Shown one piece after another: positions 1 to 10,885 of a DNA stretch of 64,000 bases; the stretch's first letter is position 1; every line of letters begins with the position of its first letter. The notes under the pieces are model-generated. The model saw nothing but the letters and a program-made list of their open reading frames with translations. It was not told where the DNA came from and did not search any database. Made by a program: the position numbers and the translations under genes. Source of the DNA: Chaetoderma sp. LZ-2023a (lineage: Eukaryota > Mollusca > Caudofoveata > Chaetodermatida > Chaetodermatidae); the NCBI GenBank assembly GCA_034401795.1, contig CM067367.1:81146079-81210078 (forward strand), given 5' to 3'.

Positions 1-82
1 TTGATCCGCATGATGATGATGATGATGCTGATGATGATGATGATGATGATAATGTATGATGATGATGATGATGATGGCGATG
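1..82. repeat. (ATG/GAT)n trinucleotide microsatellite
   Basis: Near-continuous atg/gat triplets with a few interruptions. Open frames across it encode only Met or Asp runs and are not genes. Confidence 0.9.
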
Positions 83-102
83 ATTATGATGACGCACTTT
101 TC

Positions 103-153
103 AAATCTCTCTCTCTCTCTCTCCCTCTCTCTCTCTCTCGCTCTCTCTCTCTC

Positions 154-201
<48 letters not shown>

Positions 202-565
202 AATTGGTCTTCCATCCATTCTCTTGAACCCCCACCCCCAGATGATCTCTCACTCTACCTCGCTCACTCTCTCTCTCCCTCCCCCTCTCTCCCTCCCTCC
301 CTCTCTCTGACCATCTCCCTCCATCCCTCCCTCTCTCTCTCACTCTATCTCTCTCTTACTCTCTCTCTCTCTCGCTCTCTCTCTCCCTCTCTCCCTCCCT
401 CCCTCCCTCCCTCTCTCTGACTCTCACTCTCACGCTCCCTCCCTCCCTCCCTCCCTCTCTCTCTCTCTCCTTCTCTATATTCTCAACTCCCCCACCCCAA
501 TCAATCTCCCTCACTCTATAACACCCCCATCACTCGCTCCAACTCTGTATCGTCTTGGCGCACTC

Positions 566-621
<56 letters not shown>

Positions 622-667
622 TGTTCTCTCTCTCTCTTCCTCTCGTTCTCTCCCTTTCTCTCTCTCA

Positions 668-725
<58 letters not shown>

Positions 726-1324
726 CTCTCTCTCTCCATCTCGTTCTCTCCCTTTCTCTCTCTCAGTCTCACTCTCTCTCTCTCTCTCTCTCGCTCTCTC
801 TCTCTCTCTCCCTCCCTCCCCTCCCTCCCTTCCTCCCTCCCTCTCTCTCTCTCTCCGCCCACCAGCTAGCTCCATATCTATCTCTCCCACATACCACCCC
901 TCTCTCTCGCGCTCTCTCTCCAGCTCTATTTCTCTCTCGCCTCACTCTCTTCCTCCATTCTCTCTCTTTCTCTCTCCACACGCACGCACGCACGCACGCA
1001 GGCACCCACGCACTCACGCACAAATGCACCCACGCACGCACGCGCGCGCGCACACACACACCACCACCACAGACCTACACACACACTCTCTCTCTCACTA
1101 GCTCCCTATCTATCTCTCCCACATACCTACCCTCTCTCTCGCGCTCTCTCTCCAACTCTATTTCTCTCTCGCCTCACTACTTTCCTCCATTCTCTCTCTT
1201 TCTCTCTCCACACGCACGCACGCACACACGCACTCACGCACAAATGCACGCACGTACGCACGCGCGCGCACGCACACACACACACACACACACACACCAC
1301 CACAGACTTACACACACATACACA

Positions 1325-1419
<95 letters not shown>

Positions 1420-1914
1420 GCTCGCTCTCTCTCTCTCTCTCTCTCTGCCTGCCTTCACCCCAACCTCGCTCCCATCCACACTCTCAATCTCCCTCCCACT
1501 TTCGCCACTTTCTCTCAATACCTCTCCCCCCACCACCCTACACACACACCCTGCTTCTTCTCTCTCCCTCTCTCTCTCTCCAACTCGCTCCCCGCCTCTA
1601 CGCGCACTCTCTATGCCCTCTCTCTCCCACCATCCCTCTCCTCTCCCTCCCACATGCTCTACCCCTCTCTCCATCTATTTCTCTCACATGCAGAGTCCAC
1701 CCACCCACACCCACACCCGCTACACCTACATGCGCACACACATTCTCTCTCCGCCCACTCCCTCTTACCCTCTCACTCCCTCTCTCCCTTTCTCACTCAC
1801 TCTCACTCCTTTCTCTCTCGTTCCACCATGCACTCTCTCCCACTCTCTGGCCTCTCACTCCACACCACACCCACCTCCCCCTCTCCAACTCCGCCCCCCC
1901 TCTCTCTCTCTACC

Positions 1915-1949
<35 letters not shown>

Positions 1950-2110
1950 ACTCATTCTCCTTCCTCTCCATCACCACCATGCTTACTCTCCCAATCTCTA
2001 CCCCTCTCACTCCACCACCACCCTCTCTCTCTCTTCTCTCTCTCTCTCTAACTCCCCCCACCCCACGCACTCCCCTTGTCTCTCACTCCCCCGCCCCCTC
2101 ATGTGCGTGC
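103..2110. repeat. 2-kb polypyrimidine (CT)n block with CA and ACGC islands
   Basis: Two kilobases are almost entirely C and T on the plus strand, mainly (CT)n interrupted by CCCT, TTCT and GCTC. Islands of (CACG)n and (CA)n lie near 980-1080 and 1210-1330. Two related sub-blocks (about 855-1075 and 1095-1325) share the order ccaCCAGCTAGCTCC-like text, Ct-rich stretch, ACGC island, indicating a local tandem duplication. All long open frames here give Leu-Ser or Arg-Glu repeats and are artefacts. Confidence 0.92.
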
Positions 2111-3086
2111 GTGCGTGTAAGAGTAAGTGAGCGAGCGAGTGAGAGACTGAGAGACCGGGCCCCTGGGCGTGGGTGAAGTGTGGGGTCGGATGTGGTGAGT
2201 TTGCAGTAGAAATAATTTGAGTAGACCTTAGTTCCTATTTATATTTGCTTAAAAAAACTTTCCAAGAAAACATGCTCAGCCATCGATTGTCAGGCGCTCG
2301 GGGGTAGGTTGAGGGGGAAACATAGGCACCTTCCTTCACTCCACTCAGGAGTATAAATGGGTACCAGTGTACAAGGACGGGGAGGTTACAAATAATAGAC
2401 AGCAATATAAACCAGCCTAGATGTGACGTGAATGGGACCTGAATCAAGGAACACGCTACACGCCAATTAAACAAATAACTTCTGAATTGCTCAGCCAGCA
2501 GCTGAGTTACTATTGAGCTAACGGGTAACGCATCTTAAAACGTTCCTAAACTACAATCACAAACTTATTGACGCCACGTACCAATGCAAACTCAACCAAT
2601 ACATATTTATGTACACTTTTCACAGAGTTATTTATAAAATACAACACTGTCCCTAGATTTAGTCAATCAAGTGATGAATAGGGTTTATTTTAAAATTATA
2701 ATTAGCTTAACAAGAGATAACAAAGATCTAAAAAATAACACAGAGCTGTTTAGAACATTGGACGGGCTTTCCAATGATGTATCCCTTTAATAATAATAAT
2801 ATGATCCTCTAATTATACATCTTCGCAGAAATGATTTAAGTGCGCTGCATCTGAAGGTATTTTTGTGAAAACTAGGTTATCCAAGACAGACGCAAGTCTA
2901 ATCGACCAACCATTTTGAACATGTGAAGAACCGCTGATCCGACCATATGGATCATTCGTGCCCAGTTGTTCTTGATGAGTCGCTTAAAGAAAAAAGTGGA
3001 CATTGAGCTGGATGGACATATGACGGACGACCGACATAAAATAGGTTAATTACTAAATATAGTAAATTATTTAGGGTGTGTTAAAT

Positions 3087-3193
3087 ATTCTGGGAACATT
3101 TTAAAACTAATATTATTTGACGCTGCTGTTGCCTGAGGTAGCAATGCCGCCAAGTCAAATTAGTAACACATTATTCAACAGCTAGCGTGTATG
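3087..3193. repeat. Degraded family A palindrome core
   Basis: Left arm resembles the family A arm (ttttaaaactaatatTatttgacgctgctgttgcc) and right arm gives gccaagtcaaattagtaacac...attcaacagc, the expected complement. Several mismatches and an indel separate it from the better copies at 18,093 and 56,018. Confidence 0.6.
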
Positions 3194-3407
3194 GAATGAC
3201 GGATTTAAATTATGATTTCGCAGCCTCTTACATAGCGATAATGACGCCGCATTGTCGGAGGGATATCCGGCCCAGGCACAGACTAATCAAAGGAGGCCTT
3301 CAAATGTCTTATTTTGTATTCGTGTGGGCGGTGGTATCATCGCTTATAGCCAGAACTAAAGCAGTTTGACGTGGCTAGACATGTGTATCACGACCGTACG
3401 AGTTGAT

Positions 3408-3451
3408 AAGGTGGGTGGGGTGGGGTGGGGTGTGGTGGGGTGGGGTGGGGC
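3408..3451 (+). repeat. (GGGGT)n G-rich tract
   Basis: Repeated ggggt/gggtg units with at least eight G-runs of three or more, so quadruplex formation is possible on the plus strand. Confidence 0.8.
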
Positions 3452-3604
3452 TGCTCATAGTCATACAAAAAGCACAGTATTTAAAAGCCCAAGCGGATGA
3501 TATTTATTAATCACAATACAGGAGATGACTTCTATGAGCATCTAATGTTCACATTCGTCGAGTTCTACATTTGCATACAGTATACGAATTACACATCAAT
3601 TAAA

Positions 3605-6100
3605 ACGTGATTTTGAGAGTTGTTGCCAATTCTACAATTCCGCGAACACCGCCGGGAATATCCCTTGTTGTAGTGTTGCCATGCACGCTACAAATATTAT
3701 CGGCGAGCATAAAGTTAATCTCGTGGCAGCGAATGTATGCTGTGACACGTGCACTGAGCAGCCACTCAAAGCTAAGTGCACTACATGTCAGTGAGGCATG
3801 AATAATGCATATGTTCACTTTCATGGGTTAGATACTATGGATCAGTTTGTTAAATGGTTAATGCGCATACAATCTAAGCGTGGTAATAAATGTATCCTGC
3901 AAAATTATGTTTTCTCTGACCAACTCGTTATTGCAGATAATGTGCATGCATATGATTCGCTTTTAATCCTTCAATGCATATACAAGCACATTAACCTTCA
4001 TCTAAAATCCACAAAGAGCATCATGTGTGGTCGTTCAGTTCTCTCATTTGAAATAAGAACAATTTGTTTCATCAATTCCATTAACTTTTTTCCTCTTTCA
4101 TTACCTAAGGTCGGCGATGCTTTTAATCTTCCTGTGCACACGGGAATATTTCCCCATCAGCTGAACTCGCCTCAGTGTTGGGGTAAGGAATACCCTTTCC
4201 TGAGAGGGTGGTATTCGGTGTACACATTTTGAAAGCAAATGAACTGCTCGAATTTGATCAATGGTACAATGAGCAAATAGCTAGAGACACACACTACGAT
4301 GTTGATAACAATCTCATCGAATAGTGTAATGATGACATAGCCATCTTACGCTTAGCCATGTCTAGATTTAAGTCCTTATTTTCTGAATGAATTAATGGGC
4401 AAAATCCATTCATATCAGGGATAACGCTAGCAGGTGCAAGTAATGTAGCATATCACAATTTATGTCTATGTCCTGGTAGCAGTCTGACTTTGTCCGACTA
4501 CTCACTATGAGCAAAATGTGCATATAGCATGATGGCTGTTGAATGGATGGCATAGGTTAGGTTAAGTGAGAGTTACCAAATCTTACATGTGCTAAACCAG
4601 GGTGCGTAAATGGTGTGCGGGCATTATGTAAATGCCTTCACTCCACGCAAAAATTTTATTTTCGAGTTTTGTGGGTGTAAATTTCACAGGCATGCATCTG
4701 ATTGCTGTTGCAATAATTGTGAACAGACATATACACCATACAGTGATGAGACATACGAAGAAGCATATTCTGCTCTTCAATGTCACATTTCCTTATTCGA
4801 ATCGCACAGCTATATGGTGAGAATTATGTGGTAATGAGAGTTTATGAAACTAATCGCTATTACCGATGGACTAAATGATGTTATCACAGAATTGGACTTA
4901 GCACACCCCATAGCTCTGCATGACACACTATTTTCTGGGCATACATCCACAATTTGATTATTTCTGGAAGCGGATGAACATACTAAGCTAGAATATTTAG
5001 ACGTTTCGATGTACCCATCATTAATGAAACAATGTTGCTTTCCAGAAGGTGCATACGAGGTATTATGAGGCAATGCTTTGAGTGATAAGATGGTGCATGA
5101 CGTCTTTGGTCTTACTAAATGCAAAGTCCTCCCTCCTTGTGATTTATACTTTCCAGTATTACCTACTAGAATAAGTAAGTGGCTCATGTTTGTACAATGC
5201 CTTGAATGTGCAAGAATCGGTCAATCTACCGTATGTGAACATGCAAAAGACCAACGTTCCTTATGCGGGATGTGGACCACTCCTGCCATACAGTTAGCTA
5301 TTTACCATGGTTATAACATTAAAAAAGATGTGCAATGTCTGGCATTATCATGAGTTATCACACTATGAACAACATGACAATAAGGGACTATTTTCTTCCT
5401 CAAAATTAAGCAGGTATGTAGTGGGTATCCAGACTGGGTATGCAGTGAAAGCAATAAAGAGTGCTATATACAAGAGTACTATGTGCATGAGGCTATACAA
5501 CTCAACCCAGAGAAAATGTCAAATAATCCAGCTCTACATTTTGTAGCTAAATCCAAGATTGAATATTTTGTGGGGTTATTTTTCGCTACATGATCACACC
5601 AAGAATAAGATGGTATCAACGCGAAAAGAGCTACTAGAGCTTTTGAGGGATAAAAGTAAATCTGTCAGCAGCATTTTTTTCCTCAATGATAATCTTTTAA
5701 TGGTGGCCTACTCAGTCAATGAAGAGTATGTCGAGTCCCCATTAAATACCAACTGTATTCTTGCATCTATCTTGACAGCATATGGGCGAGTAAAACTGTA
5801 TGAAGTCCTGTCCTTACTCAGTCACTGCATAGCCTATCATGATACAGATTCTGTGGTATTTAGTACGCCTGAAGGTGAGCTGATCATTCAAGATCGAAGC
5901 AGGTATCTAGGTTCTTGGATGAATCCCCTCCGACTATGAGCTAACAGGTTTTTGCGCACATGGTCCAAAAAACTATAGTCTTGAAATGAAGCATCGCAAT
6001 GATCCATCGATTGTAAAACAGGTATCAAATGTTAACGGTTTAACGCTGGGTATTGAACAATCAAAACATGTACATTTTGAGGTAATGAAAAGATCTTAGT
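3605..6100 (+). pseudogene. Decayed Polinton/Maverick-type family B DNA polymerase
   Basis: This is the remnant of a protein-primed family B DNA polymerase of the Polinton type, which would replicate the element's own linear DNA. Visible pieces, in order: an exonuclease I-like DFES at about 3610; a Cys-rich CCDTCTEQ...CTTC stretch (about 3740-3790); an exonuclease II-like NVHAYDSLLILQ near 3940-3970; a degraded exonuclease III region (NDDIAILR, about 4328-4352); a YEFHGC-like FEFCGCKFHRH near 4660; polymerase motif A as DVSMYPS near 5000; the conserved KCKVLPPCDLYFPVLP near 5120; a weak motif B region near 5540-5580; and motif C as YHDTDSVVF near 5840. A GPKNYSLEM segment follows at about 5965. 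Several frameshifts and stops (for example near 3786, 4232, 4835, 5352 and 5939) make it non-functional. The order of motifs over about 2.5 kb without introns makes the family assignment strong. Confidence 0.88.
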
Positions 6101-6109
6101 CATGCATGT

Positions 6110-6880
6110 GAGTGGTCAAAGAGCGCGTTTGACATTTTTCAGACACATCCCATGGTAATGACGTTGGAGTCAGCAAAATAGGAACAGTTTCAACCTGTAT
6201 CATTCTTATCAGATTCTGAACTGATCAAGTTTTACATCAGTGGATCTTCGGATAGATATTTAGATCTTACCCAGTCTTACATCTCAATTAAAGTTAAGTT
6301 AGTAAAACTAGATGCAGTGGGTAGTGAGACACGGCTTGCAGTTGATGAAAAGATAGTTCCTGTGAATAATCTCCTTCATACGATATTCTCACAAGTGGAT
6401 GTTTTTTAATGGAAAATGTGTCAGTCACTCGAAAGAAAAGTATGCTTACTGCAGTTATTTTGAAACATTGCTTAATTATGGAAGCTATGCCCCATCCTCG
6501 CATCTCCGACTTGCAGGATGGCGAATGGACGTTGCTGGTGAATTTGATAATATCGCCAATACTAACTTATGATTTCAATCACGCAGAAAAATGATGGCTA
6601 AATGTAAGACAGTGCAATTAATTGGGCACAGACACACTGATATGTTTCTGAAGGAGCGATTTCGAGTGGAAAAGCAGAATACGTTGACCTTTATAGAAGA
6701 CGCCCTTCTGACAGAAGACGAATATCAAATGTACCCAATGGGCATCATCCGCATATTTATTCCTATATCAACCAGCACTGAAAACAACATGCAGATATTA
6801 TTGTGCATATTTCTTATATTATCGCTCGAGAGGTGTAGACATGAAGCATATACTATGGACGCTAAGAAAACATGACAGAA
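6110..6880 (+). pseudogene. Decayed Polinton-associated capsid-like (F54H12.2-like) gene
   Basis: Immediately downstream of the polymerase and on the same strand is a second decayed frame. It reads SGSSDRYLDLTQSYISIKVK (about 6240-6295), VNNLLHTIFSQVDVF (about 6363-6407), NGKCVSHSKEKYAYCSYFET after a one-base shift, then LRLAGWRMDVAGEF and IGHRHTDMFLKERF. This pattern resembles the invertebrate F54H12.2-like proteins, which I believe correspond to the jelly-roll major capsid protein of Polintons and adintoviruses; that functional link is from memory. The copy has a frameshift near 6405, an in-frame stop near 6567, and loses similarity after about 6720. Its position after the polymerase supports a common origin from one integrated element. 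Confidence 0.68.
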
Positions 6881-6976
6881 ACGATGTGAAAGTGAAACCA
6901 GAAAACATGACAGAAACGATGTGAAAGTGAAATGTTTAACTCTAAGAATTAGAGAAAAAATGCAAAAAATCAATGG

Positions 6977-7078
<102 letters not shown>

Positions 7079-7289
7079 TGTTTCTCACGTATTTATAGAA
7101 TAATTGATGTCATTAAATGTTGTCGCTAATTTAGTTTATTATTTTATTTTCTTATTTTGTTTTGATGTGTCAATACAATTTAAAAAAAAATAAAATGTAT
7201 ATTATTTGATCACCGCCCCTTATATTGTTGCCCCAATATCGCATTGCAATATGCATACATACTAATGGAATGATATCATGTTTATACAC

Positions 7290-7420
7290 ATGTACCTGGG
7301 GCATGCAGGGCATGTACGGACACACGGGGCACACGGGGCATGCACATGCACAAGGGCACACACAGTGGCACACATGCACACATGGGGCATGCGCACACAT
7401 GCATGTGCACAATGGCACAC
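7290..7420. repeat. Imperfect CACA/GGCA-rich low-complexity repeat
   Basis: Recurring ggcacacrgggcatgc and catgcaca words. The open frames on both strands here are compositional. Confidence 0.7.
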
Positions 7421-7687
7421 CATATAACTAGCAGTATCGCATGTGACCTTTATTAAACCCTCATTGACATACTCTCTCCATCCTCTATGCCATTTTTCAC
7501 ACACCACGCTCTCACAAATTTCGACCACAATGGCTAGACAAATGGATAGCCATCATAGTCATTCCAATGATACATTTTCAAAAATATTCTTCTATAAGTC
7601 TGTTAATATGAATATGAAAAAAATGTATTGGGGTTGGTGGGTGGGTGTTGGTGGTGGGGTTGGGTTAATGCAGGGTGTTGGGTGATT

Positions 7688-7803
7688 TTGTTCATGCAAG
7701 TGGTCGCTGTGCACTATTGTTCATGTAGGTGTTCACTGTTGTTCATAAGTGGGCGCTGTATGCTATTGTTCATGCAAGTGGCTACTGGACGCTATTGTTC
7801 TAA
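7688..7803 (+). repeat. Short tandem units containing ctattgttcatg
   Basis: Three to four imperfect copies of a roughly 30-35 bp unit built on tgttcatgcaagtggtcgct. Reverse-complement versions (ggctgctattgttcatac and ggctgtatgctattgtt) occur at about 8,632-8,665 and 8,740-8,775, so this tract may be one subterminal end of an inverted-repeat element of about 1.1 kb. Confidence 0.55.
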
Positions 7804-7883
7804 ATCTTGATTGATCGAGATAGGGTCAAATGTCATAATTTAATACCATATAACTTACAAAAGTCATAAAATGTTATTTTCTG

Positions 7884-8180
7884 ATTTTTCAAGTCTAAAT
7901 CATGGCACAATGGTAGCTTAAGCAAATATTTTTTTTATACTAATTTCTATAGGCAGTTTCAATTCGCGCTAGTTTCAAAATATTCATCAGATATAATATT
8001 TGAACACTTTGATTTTTTCAAACCTAAATCGTGGTGCAATGGTAGTATAAGCGAATATTATTTTTGGTACTAATTTGACATACGAAGCTACAATTCACTT
8101 TAGTTTCAAAATATCCATCAGAAATATTATTTTAACATTTTGCTGTTTCAAACCTAAATCGTGGCGTGGTGGTAGTGTGT
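7884..8180 (+). repeat. 2.3 tandem copies of a ~129-bp unit
   Basis: Units start at 7,884, 8,013 and 8,143 with the word ttttcaarycTAAATCrTGGyg. The first two are full length and share the caatggtag, agcraatatt, tactaattt and agtttcaaaatatycatcag words. The third is cut off after about 38 bp. No coding potential. Confidence 0.8.
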
Positions 8181-8631
8181 GTCCGTGTACATACACGTGT
8201 TGTCACACGTATAAATGTGCAACTGCCTGTATAAAATTGAATAACATTTTTTTGAAAATTAAAAAATTAAATGGCTGCCAGTTTAAAGACATATATCTCC
8301 TTAAATACGATAGATACATGATTATTATCTATATAATACTATACATAGAACACCGATAAGTTTACCTATATGATAAGTTTACCTATATATTACCCGTGTA
8401 ACGCTGTATTTTGCTCTGATTCTTTGATAATTAAATGACTGGGACCACTTGGTTTCAAAATATCTTTTTAACCACGAGGAGGGTGGGACCGCCACCACCC
8501 ACCTAACTAATACGTTACACACGATCAGCAAGAACATGATCAACACACACATGTCGATGCCTATTTAAAAAACGCATTAACACGCATATGTCATAACAGA
8601 CAATAGACCGTAGCCAGACATTTGGAGCGGA

Positions 8632-8780
8632 CACCTGTATGAACAATAGCAGCCACCCGCTCATTTAGAATAATAGCGGAGACCCCACCAAAGCATTCAA
8701 ATCAACCAATCAGAATGCAGTATTTAAATAGGCCAAGAGCTCAATTGTATAACAATAGCATACAGCCACCCCCTTACTAC
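8632..8780 (-). repeat. Inverted copies of the 7.7-kb tandem words
   Basis: The words tgaacaatagcagccaccc and aacaatagcatacagccacc are reverse complements of units at 7,688-7,803. With the direct repeats between, the 7.69-8.78 kb interval could be one non-autonomous element. Confidence 0.5.
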
Positions 8781-9045
8781 TGTCGCTTAATTGTTTGAAC
8801 CAGCCAATGGAACTCCAAATACCTACTCTTCTTCTGTTGGAAGAGTACAAACAGAACATGTGTTCCTCAAATGGAACTAGACTACACGCGGGTGCCTAGC
8901 ATCAATTCCATCCGCTGCGAGAGAGAGAGCACCAGTCGACTCGTCTCAACGACAACATTTCCAATTTAACCCTCGAGCAAACTGACCAAAAATGGGTTCT
9001 GCTGTGGTCCTGAGAAATGTCCATTTGTATCCTTCTAACAGGAAG

Positions 9046-9120
9046 ACCTTTCAAAAATGTACCACTGGAATGGCTAGCTCGATAACCGAGCCTATCATTA
9101 CAGTGATAACATTTCAAAAC
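9046..9120. repeat. Family B palindrome core
   Basis: Arms are a fuzzy inverted repeat: tcaaaaatgtaccactggaatgg...tagctcgataaccgagcc...atcattacagtgataacatttc. The family consensus is a TTTACCACTGGAATGACTGG arm followed by its complement. Confidence 0.75.
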
Positions 9121-9199
9121 GAATCGTCTCTTGGTTGGCAAATCAGCATATGGCTTCTTCCAGGATGATGGATAGACCAGATCTGTCACTCAATTATAT

Positions 9200-10570
9200 G
9201 ACATCAAAATCATTTAAGCCACGTGTAGGCTGACGTCACCATCAAAATGCGTAATATATGACGAATCTAGCTGGGTAGGAGCATTGCATAGCCGGGCAAG
9301 TGTACGAATTGTATGTGTCTACTAATTAACAGTGTGTTGAATATTTTGAAACACATTTGACTGGCCGTTGTACAAATTTGTTGTCTTTCTTATTTAAGCA
9401 ACATTATGTTCAATATATTGAACTTAATTTTACCTTGAGACTGGAATTCTGGGAACTCATGATTCAAAGTATATACATTGAGTCCAACACGCGGAAAAGG
9501 TTGACAGTATTTGGCTAGAAATGGGCGTGACTCTGATGGAAATGGACTCTTCTATTGAGATTGTCATGAACAAATTTGAGCAAATAATCCCAACTACCAA
9601 CACGTCCACTAACCACATTTTTCCACTTTTACATACGGTCAAACCAGCCGGAAATGGCTACTGCACTGGTCATGGGGTTATGCCCATTTGTATCCAAACA
9701 GGAAAACTGTTTGAACATTTACCACTGGAATAACCAGCTCAAAACCGAGACAATCATTCCAGTGGTCAAGTTTAAAATACAATCGTCTCTTGGCAAATGG
9801 GCATTTTTATGCTAATGGCTGGATCCAGTCCATCACTCAGGCATATGCCATCATAATCAATTACGTTATATGTAGCCTGAGGTTACAATCAAAATGCATC
9901 CAATGACGGATCAAGTTCCACAAGGAACATTGAATAGTCTGTCAAGTGAGGGAATTGTATTGCTTTACTATTTGATCAACATTCTGTTGAAAATATTGAG
10001 CCTAATTTTACCGGGCCTGTTGCGGCAATCCAGGCAGCCTAGTTTCAAAATATGCAACCGCTTACCGGAGTATATACTTATCTTGAGGAGGGTCTATTTC
10101 CAGCCAACAGGAAGACTTTTCGAAAATTAAACAATGAAATGACTGACTTGATAACCGAGCCTATCATTCCAGTGGTAATATTACAAACCATAGATTGGTT
10201 TGCAAATGGGCATAGTGATTGTTATGATACTGGATGGATCCGATTTGCCACTCAAGACTATGAAGTCATAATTAAAATTACGTCATATGCACTCTGACCT
10301 CACAATCAAAATGCACAATGCATGAAGTATATAACGCCGTCTTGATCATTGAATAGTCCGCCAAGTCTACCTATTGTGTGTCTTTACACTGAATGCTAAA
10401 TCAGCATTGTGTTGAATGTTTCGAAACTAATTCACTGGGCACTGTGGCGGCCATAGGCTTAAAAGGTACCCTGTCAAATTCGTTCCAAAATATTCAACAG
10501 CTTACGTGTATAGTTAACTTGAAATTGAGATTGTGGGAATTCATGATTCAATGTTTATAAATAGATTGCA
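9200..10570. repeat. Mosaic of family A and family B repeat copies
   Basis: Contains family B cores at 9,705-9,780 and 10,107-10,190 and family A arms at 9,336-9,385, 9,988-10,065 and 10,411-10,505. The segment accompanying family A, with ggaattctgggaactcatga and atgattcaa words, appears at 9,436-9,475 and 10,515-10,560. No gene is supported; open frames at 9,521, 9,894 and 10,052 lie inside repeats. Confidence 0.7.
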
Positions 10571-10589
10571 TTATGTGCTGCAACAAGAA

Positions 10590-10885
10590 ACACTACCAGC
10601 TAAACTCACCAATAGCAATTTCGAAATGTATTAAGTCCCTCAAGAATAATACGTCTACTGGGACATATGAATACTATATGAGTATATAAAGGCAACAGAG
10701 CACGTTGTGGTCAATATCTATCAAATCTTAGTTAATCTTGTATTAGATTCGGCAACTGTGCCAGAAGCCTGGGCAGGATGTAATATTATACCGATACATA
10801 AAAAGAGGATTCTAAGGAACCGAAAAAGCAAAGGCCAATAACCCCACTTTACTGCCATGGACAACTCACGGTCTTTATTTAGCGA
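10590..10885 (+). pseudogene. LINE reverse transcriptase fragment (jockey/CR1/I-like)
   Basis: An approximately 95-codon fragment carries the N-terminal part of a non-LTR reverse transcriptase. It reads LNSPIAISKCIKSLKNNTST, then VVNIYQILVNLVLDSATVPE followed by AWAGCNIIPIHKK, then a degraded KGQ-PHFTAMDNSRSLFSEQI. This matches the usual order 'I.SLKNNKSSG... ILDSG.VPE.W....I.PI.KK... NYRPI.LL..L.KLF'. Two stops interrupt it (near 10,683 and 10,843). It ends before the catalytic YADD box and abuts a poly-G run at about 10,904. Confidence 0.75.

Larger units (their letters stand above)
2111..3604. other. Intergenic, no gene recognised
   Basis: AT-rich DNA without a supported coding region. 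It contains one degraded family A palindrome core (3087-3193) and a GGGGT tract (about 3408-3451). Short open frames at 2235-2474 and 3187-3369 lack recognisable motifs. Confidence 0.6.

Noticed and set aside
1-2176. Many long open frames (Leu-Ser, Arg-Glu, Cys-Val repeats) on both strands
   Set aside because: They follow directly from CT, CA and ACGC simple repeats and have no domain or start context.
7884-8180. Possible CRISPR-like or tRNA-like repeats (aatggtag words)
   Set aside because: Only 2.3 units of 129 bp without spacers, and no cloverleaf fold can be drawn.
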